The translations under genes and the position numbers were made by a program. Shown here in pieces: positions 43,924 through 53,391 of a stretch of DNA of 64,000 nucleotides. The stretch's first letter is position 1; each line of letters begins with the position of its first letter. The notes beneath the pieces were generated by a model that was given only the letters and a program-made list of their open reading frames with translations, was not told the DNA's origin and did no database searches. Source of the DNA: [Leptolyngbya] sp. JSC-1 (GTDB lineage Bacteria > Cyanobacteriota > Cyanobacteriia > Elainellales > Elainellaceae); NCBI GenBank assembly GCA_000733415.1, contig KL662191.1:5268341-5332340 (forward strand). The letters are read 5' to 3'.

Positions 43924-46743
43924 CTATTTCTCTTCCATTGTCCAAACGCCCTCATCCCAGAGTGCATCGGTAGGTGGGTTGCTCAGCCAGTGCTCGCAGC
44001 GCTTTAGATGCATGTAGGCTGCCTTATCTTGATGATCAATATCTTCTAGGATCGTTGCGAAGGCACTCATAGCGCTGGCAAATTTGCGGTTGAGATAGTG
44101 CTGTCGTCCCTGATGGTAGAGATCAATGGCGCGCGCTTTTGTGTCGGGCAGCGGCTCGGAACGCAGGCCCACGAGTTCGTAGATATTGACTGGCTTACTC
44201 TTTCCCTTGACGCGAATGCAGTCCAGCTCTCTGGTCCAGATTCGATCCGCACAGGGCTGGTAGGTGTTCTCGCTGATCACAATGTCACAGCCGTAGTGCT
44301 TGCTGGCTCCTTCCAATCGCGAGCCGAGATTGACCCCATCTCCAATTGCGGTAAACTCCATGCGTTTGCTAGAGCCAATGTTGCCGCTGATCACACAGTC
44401 GGAGTTGATGCCAATGCCAATCCGAATTTTGCGATGTGCCGGACGGTTTGCGTTAAAGTGCGCCAGTCGAGTCCGCATTTCTAGTGCCGTTTGGGTCGCC
44501 ATCCAGGCGTGATCGTCCAAGGGCAGCGGTGAACCGTAAACCGCCATAATCGCATCGCCGATGTACTTATCCAGCGTGCCTTTGTAGGCAAAGACAGCAT
44601 CCACCATCGTCTCGAAGTATTCGTTCAGCATGGCGACCACCTCTTCGGCCTCCATGTTTTCGGTTAGGGTGGTGTAGCTGCGAATATCAGAGAACAGGAC
44701 TGACACTTCTTTGCGATCACCGCCTAGTTTGGCATCGCCACTGCTAAGGAGCTGTTCGGCCAACTCTTGGGTCATGTAGCGGTACATGGTGCTCTTCAGC
44801 CGCTTTTCGTCGCTGATGTCGTCCATCACTACTAGCACGCCAGAGATTTGACGATAGTCGTTGGCGTCAGCAATCGTGTTGATCGATAGGTGGACGCTGT
44901 GCTGCTCCTGGCCTGCTATCGGCAATAGGGTCTGGTCTGGGTAATACTGCTGCCGACTCTTTTCATCTTCGGGAGCGAGAGCGGCTTGGAACCACTTGGG
45001 GAAATCGCCTTTTTCTAGCTGAATCAGATCGGCCACAAATTTGCCTTCTAGCAGGGCAGTTTCTGTGATGCCGAGGAGCTGGCGCGCACTTTCGTTGGCG
45101 GCAATAATTCGCCCTTCTCGGTCAGTAGAAATTACCCCGTTGGAGAGCGACCGCAGGATATCGCGCTGGAGCTGTTCCTGTTGCTTGACGGTAGCGAACA
45201 GTTTGGCATTTTGGAGGGCGACGCCTGCCTGAATATTGAAGGCTTTCATAAATTCCTGGTCGTTGCCGTTGAAGCTGGCCTTCCAGCATTCTGGCGCTTC
45301 CGGATAGTTCACCGGATCATAGGGCGGAAAGTCTCCCTGCCGCTTTTTGTTGATCAGCTGCGTCACAGCAATCAGTTCGCCATCAGCGTTGAACACCGGC
45401 ATACAGAGCATGCTGCAAGTGCGGTAGCCGGTTTTCTTATCGGTTTCTTTGGCCGTATCGGCGTTGGGGTGGTCGTAGAGGTCAAACGGAATCAGTACCG
45501 GCTCTCCGGTCGTGGCTACGTGACCCGCAAATCCGGCTCCCATTGGGATACGAATTTCTTGCAGCTTGCCGTCGATGGGCAGTTTGGTCCAGAGTTGTTC
45601 CCGTTCTCGATCCAACAGCCACAGGGTACTGCGGTCTGCCTGCATCAGCTCCTTGGCTTCTTCCATCACCTTGCTGAGGGTTTCCTCCAAATCGAGGCTG
45701 CTCTGGCTCAGGGCTTTGGTGGCCTTCATCAGGGCTGAGGCGGCTCGCTGCTGCTGGGTAGCTCGATAAAACGAGCGGGAGGATTCCAAAATCAAGCGAA
45801 TCGATGGAGCGAAATCGCGAAACACCGCTTCGTCCTGGACCGTAAAGCCAACCAAGTCAATCTTTTCTTCGAGCGGTGCTAATGGATCATGAACCAGCTT
45901 GAGCTTGTTAATCAACTGCACCACGGCCACTAAATTGCCCTGATCATCCAGCAGCGGCAGGGCCAGCATCGAATAGGTACGGTAGCTGTTCTTTTTGTCG
46001 AATTCCTGAGCGGCAACCGAGCGGGCATCTTGATAGAAATCGTAGGGAATATTCACCACCTGTTTGCGGGTGGCCACCTCTCCAGCAATGCCAATAGTTT
46101 TGGGAATTCTCAGCTCTAGATTATTGCCGGCCTCGTCCTTAGCCACAATTGACCACAGTTCGTCTCGTTCTTCATCGAGTAGAAAAATCGTGGTGCGGTC
46201 GGCGTTGAGCAACTCTCCAGTCTTGAGGGTAATCGAGCGCAGCATCTCGTTGAGGATGGCGTCAAACCCCTGCGAATCCAGCACATTGTCCAGAATTGAG
46301 AGGGTCTGGTTGACCACACGCAGTTTTTGCTCGACATCTGCGACCACCTGCTTGAAGGTGTCTTGGGTCAATGGGGCTAAGAAGGTGGAGAAGGAACCTT
46401 TTGACGTTGCCAAAGCGCTTTCCGAGCTAGCATGCTGCAGGCTGGACTCCTCAACCGTAACAGGTTGGACCTGAGAAAATTGCTCCCGGTTAACGACTGC
46501 TGTGGTTGCTTGGGTCGTATTGTTGGGACTGTGGGACATGATATCAATTACCCCACCGACTTCTCGGGCTGCAGAACAGGGGGTGGAAGCTGGCCGCCTA
46601 GGAGATTGGTGAGGTGTCTGAAGCGCCAGAAGGGTGGACGCTGCGCTTTCTGCTTCGATACTGAAACTTTCTCGTCGCTGACTGACGGGTGCATTGTTGT
46701 CAGCCAACTCCTGATGGGGCAGATGAGAGAATGAAGCTGTCAT
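43924..46743 (-). CDS. Class III adenylate cyclase with two GAF domains, PAS and TPR (CyaB-like)
   Basis: This protein of about 939 residues makes cAMP in response to a bound small ligand. Order: disordered N-terminus (1-125), GAF-A (about 150-330), GAF-B (about 350-545), PAS (about 560-685), cyclase (about 700-870), TPR-like tail. The metal-binding Asp residues are in VLFSDIRSYT and YIGDAIMAVYG; Lys of LDKYIGD and Thr of EFTAIGD specify adenine; Asn and Arg of VNLGSRLEG complete the site. GAF-A keeps the NKFDE-type residues (LINK, then FTVQDE); GAF-B has FNGNDQ, with Gln for Glu. The layout matches Anabaena CyaB1/CyaB2, whose GAF domains bind cAMP. An internal ATG at 46539 is an alternative start. 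Confidence 0.92.
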   Translation of the reverse strand: MTASFSHLPHQELADNNAPVSQRRESFSIEAESAASTLLALQTPHQSPRRPASTPCSAAREVGGVIDIMSHSPNNTTQATTAVVNREQFSQVQPVTVEESSLQHASSESALATSKGSFSTFLAPLTQDTFKQVVADVEQKLRVVNQTLSILDNVLDSQGFDAILNEMLRSITLKTGELLNADRTTIFLLDEERDELWSIVAKDEAGNNLELRIPKTIGIAGEVATRKQVVNIPYDFYQDARSVAAQEFDKKNSYRTYSMLALPLLDDQGNLVAVVQLINKLKLVHDPLAPLEEKIDLVGFTVQDEAVFRDFAPSIRLILESSRSFYRATQQQRAASALMKATKALSQSSLDLEETLSKVMEEAKELMQADRSTLWLLDREREQLWTKLPIDGKLQEIRIPMGAGFAGHVATTGEPVLIPFDLYDHPNADTAKETDKKTGYRTCSMLCMPVFNADGELIAVTQLINKKRQGDFPPYDPVNYPEAPECWKASFNGNDQEFMKAFNIQAGVALQNAKLFATVKQQEQLQRDILRSLSNGVISTDREGRIIAANESARQLLGITETALLEGKFVADLIQLEKGDFPKWFQAALAPEDEKSRQQYYPDQTLLPIAGQEQHSVHLSINTIADANDYRQISGVLVVMDDISDEKRLKSTMYRYMTQELAEQLLSSGDAKLGGDRKEVSVLFSDIRSYTTLTENMEAEEVVAMLNEYFETMVDAVFAYKGTLDKYIGDAIMAVYGSPLPLDDHAWMATQTALEMRTRLAHFNANRPAHRKIRIGIGINSDCVISGNIGSSKRMEFTAIGDGVNLGSRLEGASKHYGCDIVISENTYQPCADRIWTRELDCIRVKGKSKPVNIYELVGLRSEPLPDTKARAIDLYHQGRQHYLNRKFASAMSAFATILEDIDHQDKAAYMHLKRCEHWLSNPPTDALWDEGVWTMEEK

Positions 46744-47039
46744 AGATGCTTAAGTGGCTGAGCTCCCAGGTCAAAAATAACCCAAACCCTAGAATTCCTC
46801 TACAGCGAGATCAACTACTGGTTGCAGCGTAGAAATCACTGCTTGTGCTGGCGCAAATGAGTTGCTGATTTCTGCGTGCGTTTGACCGCTAGTGGTCTGT
46901 TGTCGAGGCGCTTTCGGGTTTCAAATTCAGGGTTCCCACCGGCTTGACTAAACTAGCAGCTTGGTATCAATTCATTAAGCTTAGAAATTATGGCAACCAC
47001 CAGGAAACCCAAAAGGGGTAAGCTGGTGCTGACAAATAT
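46744..47039. other. Upstream region of the cyclase gene
   Basis: No gene is supported between the cyclase start and the mobile element at 47040. The region should contain the cyclase promoter. I see no clear regulatory motif. Confidence 0.4.
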
Positions 47040-47349
47040 GGCTCTGTAAATGGTTCTGTAAATGGTTCTGTATTGCTTCGTTGGCTGACCCGCCCGCAGA
47101 TGAATCGCGGCCTAATGAAGCAAGTCCACTATACGCTTGTGTTCCCGCAGGGTAGTGCACTAAACCGCTTGCTTAGCTTGCTTAGTCTGCTACTCTGCGA
47201 GAAGGCTGCGCCTACAGCAGACTTCCCCGATTAGCCCGCAATGAATTCGTGGGTAGGAGAAGTGCTTCCCTGATTAGTCCGCAATGAATTCGCGGCTGGA
47301 AGCAGTACGAAGTCAAACGCTGGATTGACCCAAAACTCTGAACAGACCC
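47040..47349. mobile_element. MITE-like element, larger diverged copy
   Basis: The left end GGCTCTGTAAATGG and the right end CTCTGAACAGACC form imperfect terminal inverted repeats. Inside, the order of blocks matches the element at 57319-57559: GCTTCGTTGGCTGACCCGCC, CAGATGAATCGCGG, AGCAAGTCCACTATACGCTT, TAGTGCACTAAA, AGTCTGCTACTCT, and TTAGCCCGCAATGAATTCG. The last module is partly duplicated (TTAGTCCGCAATGAATTCG). The flanks (CAAATAT left, CAATAT right) are similar but not a perfect duplication. It has no transposase. Confidence 0.7.
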
Positions 47350-47358
47350 AATATCGGT

Positions 47359-47520
47359 TATGTTATCTGTTGCGATTGGCGTATTAGCGGGTTCTGCAGT
47401 TGTGTAAGAGTTTCGTCGTAGTAACTTCCTAGGCCGCCAGTGAGACGCTGGCCACGTACTTGGACGATGTATTTCGCTGCATCACCAAGCCTTGGACCAA
47501 ACTGTTCTACTAGGCTGCTG
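47359..47520 (-). pseudogene. Orphan coding-like fragment downstream of sqdX
   Basis: In a frame different from sqdX the minus strand reads LVEQFGPRLGDAAKYIVQVR, then GQRLTGGLGSYYDETLTQLQ and NPLIRQSQQIT, with TAA at 47359-47361. It looks like genuine protein sequence but has no start codon, overlaps the last sqdX codons, and ends ten bases from the mobile element. I do not recognise the family. Confidence 0.4.
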
Positions 47521-48640
47521 AGAGTAGTGACCGCTCCAGCACCGCATGGTAAAACCCTTGCAGTTGACGGGTTGCCGCTGCCCAGCCCCAGCGTTCGGCT
47601 TCCTGACGGGCATTTTGTTGCAAGGTATCGCGTTCTTGCGGATTGGCGAGCAATCGTTGGGTTGCAGTAATGGCTCCCTGCTCATCTGCCGGATCGAAGA
47701 GATAGCCGTTGACTCCGTCGGTGACGATATCGGGGATGCCACCGGCATTGGCTGCAATGACTGGGCATCCTGCCGCCATGGCTTCGAGCAGCACGAGGCC
47801 CAGAGTTTCGGTCCGCGATGGAAAAATAAACGCATCGGCTGAGGCAAAGGCGGCTGCCAGATCGCGGCCAGTGAGGTAGCCAACAAAATGGGTGGCCGTG
47901 CCAGCAAAGTGTTTTTCTAGATCCGCCCGGTAGGGACCATCGCCAACCAGCGCTAAGCGAGCGTCTGGAATGGCCTCTAGCACCGGCTTGATTCGGTCAA
48001 TTTCTTTCTCGGCTGACAGCCGCCCCACATATAGCAAAATTGAACTGTCAGGATGGCCCTGCGACAGGTGACTTCGCACCTCGCGGTTAGCAAGGCTGGG
48101 ATGGAACAGTTCGGTATCAACGCCCTTTTGCCACACTTCAACTCGTTCAATCCCGTGGGAGGTTAGAGCTTCCTGCATTGCGGTTGAGGTACAGAGGTTG
48201 AGCTGAGCCTGGTTATGCACGGCTTTGAGCAATTCCCACATCACGCCTTCCAGCATTCCTAGGCCATAGTGCTCCAGGTATTTGGGCAAATGAGTGTGAT
48301 AGGAGGCAACCAGGGGCACGTCTAAGGATTTGGCATAGTACAAGCCACCCAGTCCCAGTACCGCCGGGTTGACGATATGGATCAAATCGGGCTGAAAGGC
48401 AGCTAGCTCTTGCCGAATCGCAGGGCGAGGCAGGGCCAGTTTCAGTTCAGGATACAGCGGCAGCGGAAAACCGGGAATGCCGTAGATTTTGGCTCCCCGA
48501 TATTCATTCAACCCGCCATCGGGAGAAATCACCAGTACCTGATCGCCCATCCGCTGCAAATGATCAACCGTGTGGCTCAGACGAGTCACAATACCATCGA
48601 CTTTGGGCAAGAAAGTTTCGGTGAAGAGGGCAATCCGCAT
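47510..48640 (-). CDS. sqdX: Sulfoquinovosyltransferase
   Basis: This 376-residue GT4-type glycosyltransferase moves sulfoquinovose from UDP-sulfoquinovose to diacylglycerol, forming the thylakoid lipid SQDG. RIALFTETFLPKVDGIVTRL at the N-terminus and, in the C-terminal Rossmann domain, YVGRLSAEKEIDR, VGDGPYRADLE and FPSRTETLGLVLLEAMAAGC are typical. The gene is downstream of sqdB on the same strand, with a small membrane protein gene between them, so the two SQDG enzymes are probably co-transcribed. Confidence 0.95.
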   Translation of the reverse strand: MRIALFTETFLPKVDGIVTRLSHTVDHLQRMGDQVLVISPDGGLNEYRGAKIYGIPGFPLPLYPELKLALPRPAIRQELAAFQPDLIHIVNPAVLGLGGLYYAKSLDVPLVASYHTHLPKYLEHYGLGMLEGVMWELLKAVHNQAQLNLCTSTAMQEALTSHGIERVEVWQKGVDTELFHPSLANREVRSHLSQGHPDSSILLYVGRLSAEKEIDRIKPVLEAIPDARLALVGDGPYRADLEKHFAGTATHFVGYLTGRDLAAAFASADAFIFPSRTETLGLVLLEAMAAGCPVIAANAGGIPDIVTDGVNGYLFDPADEQGAITATQRLLANPQERDTLQQNARQEAERWGWAAATRQLQGFYHAVLERSLLSAA

Positions 48641-48680
48641 AGGGGCATTTCAATTTAAAGACACAGAGTTGAGGAGAGGG

Positions 48681-48965
48681 TTAGGATCGGCGAGGCATAG
48701 TGCAGAGACCGTGAATCCCAATTGCCCAAACCACGCTTCCCAGCAAAACCCCCACTCCTTCGGCAAAACAGTTGATCCGGTGGCGGTTTTCAGCCGCAGC
48801 AGCAATCATCAAATCAGTTTGGGTTGGGTTTGCCGTTGCTACCTGCATATACCGTTGATGACTAGCCGTAAGGGCTGCCCAATCGCGCCACAGCCAATAA
48901 GTGCTTACTGCTGTGAAACCGAAACCGGGAAACACAACCAGCACCAACAGCGCTACAGCTCGCAT
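48681..48965 (-). CDS. Small two-TM protein between sqdB and sqdX
   Basis: This 94-residue protein has a first hydrophobic helix (ALLVLVVFPGFGFTAVSTYW), a polar middle part (HQRYMQVATANPTQTDLMIA), and a second helix (FAEGVGVLLGSVVWAIGIHG). It starts 4 bases after the sqdB stop and ends 40 bases before sqdX, so it sits inside the sulfolipid operon. No function is known to me; a membrane accessory role in SQDG synthesis is a guess from position only. Confidence 0.7.
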   Translation of the reverse strand: MRAVALLVLVVFPGFGFTAVSTYWLWRDWAALTASHQRYMQVATANPTQTDLMIAAAAENRHRINCFAEGVGVLLGSVVWAIGIHGLCTMPRRS

Positions 48966-48969
48966 TGGC

Positions 48970-50121
48970 TCAGCCTTTCCATTTCACCTTGGGCAGAATC
49001 TGCTTCTCGTCTACTCGGTTCTTGTACTTAATGCTGAAATTGAGCAGCGAGTCGAGCAGCGAGTCAGACAGGTAGTGGGGCTGCAAACCGAGATCAATCA
49101 GCTTTGTGTTTTTGGCGTTAAAGTAATGCTCTTCTTTTTCAATTCTGGGGTTTTCCAAATGGTTGATCTCAACATTCAGACCCATCGAGTTGCCCGCCTG
49201 CTTCACCATCAGGGCTAAATCACCGACACTAAACATTTCGGTGAACTGGTTGAAGACGCGAAACTCTCCGGCATCAGCTGGATTGTTGACGGCAATCTCA
49301 ATGCAGCGCACCGTGTCGCGGATATCGAGGAAGCCACGAGTTTGGCCGCCTTTGCCATAGACAGTAAGCGGATGACCGATGGCGGCCTGAATACAGAAAC
49401 GGTTGAGCGCTGTGCCGAAGATGCCGTCGTAATCGAGGCGGTTGATCAGCAGTTCGTCCATGCCGGTTTCTTCGGTCAGAACGCCGTAGACCACACCTTG
49501 GTTCAGATCGGTGGCGCGCAAGCCCCAGATGCGGCAGGCGAAGTGAATGTTGTGCGAGTCATGCACCTTACTGAGGTGGTAGAAGGAGCCAGGCTGTTTG
49601 GGATAGGGAAGGGTGTCTTTGCGCCCGTTGTGTTCAATCGTGATGTAGCCTTCTTCAATGTCGATGTTGGGCGTGCCGTATTCACCCATCGTGCCCAGCT
49701 TCACCAAGTGGCAGTTGGGGAAATGGTCATGCATAACATACAGCAGGTTGAGCGTGCCGACCACGTTGTTCACCTGAGTCAGAACCGCATGTTCCCGGTC
49801 AATCATCGAAAAGGGAGCCGACCGCTGCTCACCGAAATGCACGACCGCATCCGGCTCAAATTTCAGCATGGCCTGCTTGAGAAACTCATAGTTGTTAATA
49901 TCGCCAATGAACAGTTCAATGGTTTTCCCAGTCAAATCTTTCCACCGCTGCAACCGGGTTTGAATGGGAGTAATCGGCGTTAAGGTCTCGATGCACAGCT
50001 CTGCATCCCAATGCCGACGAATCAAATTATCTAAAATGGCAACTTCGTGCCCTTTGTTGGACAGGTAGAGTGCAGTTGCCCAACCGCAATAGCCATCACC
50101 ACCAATAACTAGAACTTTCAT
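48970..50121 (-). CDS. sqdB: UDP-sulfoquinovose synthase
   Basis: This 383-residue short-chain dehydrogenase-type enzyme makes UDP-sulfoquinovose from UDP-glucose and sulfite. The NAD-binding start is VLVIGGDGYCGWATALYLS, the catalytic Tyr and Lys are in FYHLSKVHDSHN, and LIRRHWDAELCIETLTP and NQGVVYGVLTEETGMDE are specific to the family. The length is normal. It is the first gene of the sqdB-small protein-sqdX group. Confidence 0.97.
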   Translation of the reverse strand: MKVLVIGGDGYCGWATALYLSNKGHEVAILDNLIRRHWDAELCIETLTPITPIQTRLQRWKDLTGKTIELFIGDINNYEFLKQAMLKFEPDAVVHFGEQRSAPFSMIDREHAVLTQVNNVVGTLNLLYVMHDHFPNCHLVKLGTMGEYGTPNIDIEEGYITIEHNGRKDTLPYPKQPGSFYHLSKVHDSHNIHFACRIWGLRATDLNQGVVYGVLTEETGMDELLINRLDYDGIFGTALNRFCIQAAIGHPLTVYGKGGQTRGFLDIRDTVRCIEIAVNNPADAGEFRVFNQFTEMFSVGDLALMVKQAGNSMGLNVEINHLENPRIEKEEHYFNAKNTKLIDLGLQPHYLSDSLLDSLLNFSIKYKNRVDEKQILPKVKWKG

Positions 50122-50282
50122 GCGCTGCTGAGTTGATCTTCTTACGGATACTCCGCTAAATCTACCAGAGATCGTCGCTCTCTAACCCACCATTCTGGAG
50201 GAATCAGCAAAAGGATTTTCGGCGCAATTGGGCATAGCGGGGCTAAATTAAAGAATGGAGAGGTAACAAACAAAACGCCGTC

Positions 50283-51089
50283 ATGGATCAAGAACCGATT
50301 ATTTTGCTGTCAAGCCGAGAAATTGAAAAAATGCGTCAAGCTGGGCGCATGGCTGCTGAGCTGTTGGACTATCTGGAACCGATGGTGCAACCAGGGGTTA
50401 GCACGCTGGAACTCAACGATGCGGCAGAGGCATGGACGCAGGCCCGTGGAGCCAAGAGTGCCCCCTTGGGCTATCCCAGCGGCAGCGATAATCCGTTTCC
50501 TAAGTCAATCTGTACCAGCGTTAATGAGGTGGTCTGTCACGGCATTCCCAACGCTAAGCAAACTCTGAAAGACGGCGATATTATTAATATCGATGTCACT
50601 CCTTTGGTAGATGGCTACCACGGTGATACCTCTCGCACGTTTTTTGTGGGTGAGCCATCGCCGCTGGCCCGCAGGCTGGTGGAAGTAACCGAAGAGTGTA
50701 TGTGGCGTGGTATTCGAGCGGTAAAGCCGGGAGCCAGAATTGGGGATATTGGCGCGGCGATTCAGGAATATGCGGAGGCTAGTGGGTTCTCGGTGGTGCG
50801 CGATTTTGTTGGTCATGGGGTTGGGCGGATCTTTCACTCTGGCCCCCAAATCCCTCACTATGGCACTCGCGGCAAAGGTAAAAAACTCAGACCTGGTATG
50901 GTCTTCACGATTGAGCCGATGATCAACGAAGGCACCTGGGAAGTCGAAATTCTGGCCGATAAATGGACTGCCGTCACCAAAGACCGCAAGCTCTCAGCCC
51001 AATTTGAGCACACGATTGCCGTCACGCAAGACGGAGTTGAGGTTTTGACCTTGCTGCCAGAACGAGTTCCGGCTGTGGGAACGGTTTAG
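50283..51089 (+). CDS. map: Methionine aminopeptidase, type I
   Basis: This 268-residue enzyme removes the N-terminal methionine from new proteins. The metal-binding residues are Asp in NIDVTPLVDGYHGDTSR (two), His in VGHGVGRIFH, Glu in FTIEPMIN and Glu in QFEHTIAV. It lacks an N-terminal zinc finger, as usual for type I. The gene is divergent from sqdB, with 161 bases between starts. Confidence 0.96.
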   Translation: MDQEPIILLSSREIEKMRQAGRMAAELLDYLEPMVQPGVSTLELNDAAEAWTQARGAKSAPLGYPSGSDNPFPKSICTSVNEVVCHGIPNAKQTLKDGDIINIDVTPLVDGYHGDTSRTFFVGEPSPLARRLVEVTEECMWRGIRAVKPGARIGDIGAAIQEYAEASGFSVVRDFVGHGVGRIFHSGPQIPHYGTRGKGKKLRPGMVFTIEPMINEGTWEVEILADKWTAVTKDRKLSAQFEHTIAVTQDGVEVLTLLPERVPAVGTV

Positions 51090-51250
51090 AATTTCGGCAG
51101 TTAAACCGCACCCATCGCGCCTATCTAGACAAAGCCCGTCTTGGTGAGCTATCTAGTCAAACTAGGTGATAAGGAATACTCTTGATCGCCAACTCAACAC
51201 TCGGTTCGGCTGACTCACCGGAAGCCAAAATTCAACACTCAAAACTTTTC

Positions 51251-52240
51251 TCAAAATTGCTTCAGGAATCTCAGATCACTGGCATAGAGGCGGCGGATAT
51301 CGTCGATTTGGTGCAGCACCATCGCAATTCGCTCAACCCCTAGCCCAGCCGCGAAGCCGGTGTACACTTCTGGGTCATAGCCAACCGCTTTGAGCACATT
51401 CGGGTCCACCATGCCGCAGCCCATCACCTCAAGCCAACGACCGCGCCACTGTACATCCACCTCGGCTGAAGGTTCGGTAAACGGAAAGAAGCTAGGCCGG
51501 AAGCGAATCGGGATCTCGCCAAACATGGCTTCTAGAAAAACTTTGATTGTGCCGCGCAGATCGGTGAAGGTCAGTCCTTCGTCTACGGCCAGAATTTCGA
51601 GCTGGTGAAACACGGCAGAGTGGGTGGCATCCACGGTGTCGCGACGGTAGCAGCGCCCCGGCATCACAATCCGCACCGGCGGATCGTTTTCCTCCATGTA
51701 GCGAATCTGCACCGACGAGGTGTGGGTTCTGAGGATATTGCCGTCTGGTAGGTAGAGCGTATCCTGCATGTCGCGGGCGGGATGGTCGGGCAGGAAGTTG
51801 AGCGCCTCGAAGTTGTAGTAATCGGTTTCCATTTCGGGTCCGGTTGCTACCGTGTAGCCCAGCCCCACAAAAATATCGATCATACGGTCGATCGTGCTGG
51901 TGAGCGGGTGGGCATGACCTTGCAGCCGATATACTCCCGGCATGGTCACATCCAGCGCTTCGGCTTCTAGCTGTGCTTCAATTTGAGCGGCTTGCAGGGT
52001 GGCCCGCTTTTGATCGAGGTTGGCTTGCAGGGCATCTTTGACTTCGTTGGCCAATGCGCCGATTCGAGGCCGTTCCTCAGCGCTGAGCTTGCCCATGCCG
52101 CCCAACACCTGAGACAGGCTGCCTTTTTTGCCCAGGTACTTGATCCGGAGCTGTTCCAGATCTTCGAGAGTGGAGCTGTTGGCGATGGCCTGCTGAGCTT
52201 CTTGGCGCAGTGCCGCTAATTGAGTTTCCAGATTGCTCAT
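51251..52240 (-). CDS. pheS: Phenylalanyl-tRNA synthetase alpha subunit
   Basis: This 329-residue class II synthetase subunit has an N-terminal coiled coil (about 1-90), LTSTIDRMIDIFVGLGYTV, motif 2 region VMPGRCYRRDTVDATHSAVF, RPSFFPFTEPSAEV and motif 3 GLGVERIAMVLH. It charges tRNA-Phe together with PheT. pheT is not adjacent in this window. The length is normal. Confidence 0.96.
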   Translation of the reverse strand: MSNLETQLAALRQEAQQAIANSSTLEDLEQLRIKYLGKKGSLSQVLGGMGKLSAEERPRIGALANEVKDALQANLDQKRATLQAAQIEAQLEAEALDVTMPGVYRLQGHAHPLTSTIDRMIDIFVGLGYTVATGPEMETDYYNFEALNFLPDHPARDMQDTLYLPDGNILRTHTSSVQIRYMEENDPPVRIVMPGRCYRRDTVDATHSAVFHQLEILAVDEGLTFTDLRGTIKVFLEAMFGEIPIRFRPSFFPFTEPSAEVDVQWRGRWLEVMGCGMVDPNVLKAVGYDPEVYTGFAAGLGVERIAMVLHQIDDIRRLYASDLRFLKQF

Positions 52241-52292
52241 ACCTGAACGTATTGAAGAGACGCTAAAGAACGAAAACGTGGACCCGATCTTT

Positions 52293-52307
52293 CTGACCGC
52301 CGGTCAG
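52293..52307. promoter_or_regulatory. 15-bp palindrome, copy A
   Basis: CTGACCGCCGGTCAG is an inverted repeat with 6-base arms. It lies 53 bases upstream of the pheS start in the divergent pheS/surE region. A near-identical site is at 53590-53604. The form would suit a dimeric regulator such as a TetR-type protein; this is inference. Confidence 0.45.
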
Positions 52308-52542
52308 TGCGGCCTGTACCGCCGTTGATTCAGTCTACCTTACCAGTGTAAAAGGTCCGCTCGTGGATTTAGCGATGGGTTGCCCGAGAAACCGACAAAA
52401 AATAAGTAGAAGGCAAAACCCAGCCCGTCAGTTCTGCAGTCAATTCCAAATCCGCACCATTCGCCCTCTAAACTGGATTTGGATCGTCCACCCATCCAAA
52501 CCCATTCAAAGTTAACCCTCCTATCTTCTCTTTGGCATTTCC

Positions 52543-53391
52543 ATGAAGCTTTTGATTAGCAACGATGACGGTATTTTTGCCTTGGGAATCCGCACCCTGG
52601 CAAACACATTGGCGGCGGCTGGGCATGAAATTACAGTCGTCTGTCCGGATCGGGAACGGTCTGCCACCGGGCATGGTCTGACTTTGCATAAACCCATCCG
52701 GGCTGATCAGGTTGAGTCGGTGTTCCATCCGGCGATTCAGGCTTGGGCTTGTTCGGGAACTCCGTCGGACTGTGTCAAGCTGGCTTTGGGAGCACTGCTG
52801 GCGGAACCACCTGATATGGTGCTGTCTGGGATTAATCATGGCTCTAACCTAGGCACCGATGTGCTTTATTCCGGCACGGTGTCGGCGGCGATGGAAGGCG
52901 TGATCGAGGGCATTCCCAGCATTGCCTTCAGTCTGACTAGCTTCTCCGCCCAGGATTTTCAACCGGCGGCGAATTTCGCCAAAAGGCTGCTCGAGCAGCT
53001 CAGCCACGGTCCGCTGCCTCAAGCGACGCTGCTGAATGTCAATGTTCCCGCAGTGAGTGAGGCGGAAATCGCCGGTGTAGTGATTACTCGTCAAGGCGTG
53101 CGGCGCTATTTTGATCAGTTTGAAAAGCGAGTTGATCCGAGGGGCAAAACCTACTACTGGCTAGCTGGTGAAGTGATCGAAGACAGCGCCGACCCCGAGC
53201 TGGAATCGGTAGAAGCCTTTAAGCTCAAGGGAGTTAATCTGGATTTGGCCTGGTTTCAACAAATTCCCACCGATGTTCAAGCGATTCGGCAAAACTACAT
53301 TACCGTGACCCCACTGCAATATGACCTCACCTGTGCCGTTGGTATTACGCAGTTACAAAATCGCCAGTTCTACCACGTTCATCCGTCCTGA
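52543..53391 (+). CDS. surE: 5'/3'-nucleotidase SurE
   Basis: This 282-residue metal-dependent phosphatase hydrolyses nucleoside monophosphates and short polyphosphates and is linked to stress survival. The metal site Asp-Asp is in LLISNDDGIFALGI, the Ser in ERSATGHGLT and the Asn in LSGINHGSNLGTDVLYSGT. ITVTPLQYDLT is the usual C-terminal motif. The length is slightly above E. coli SurE. It is divergent from pheS. Confidence 0.96.
   Translation: MKLLISNDDGIFALGIRTLANTLAAAGHEITVVCPDRERSATGHGLTLHKPIRADQVESVFHPAIQAWACSGTPSDCVKLALGALLAEPPDMVLSGINHGSNLGTDVLYSGTVSAAMEGVIEGIPSIAFSLTSFSAQDFQPAANFAKRLLEQLSHGPLPQATLLNVNVPAVSEAEIAGVVITRQGVRRYFDQFEKRVDPRGKTYYWLAGEVIEDSADPELESVEAFKLKGVNLDLAWFQQIPTDVQAIRQNYITVTPLQYDLTCAVGITQLQNRQFYHVHPS

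Noticed and set aside
49342..49983. Long plus-strand frame of 213 codons opposite sqdB
   Set aside because: It is entirely antisense to the well-conserved sqdB coding sequence and has no known motif.
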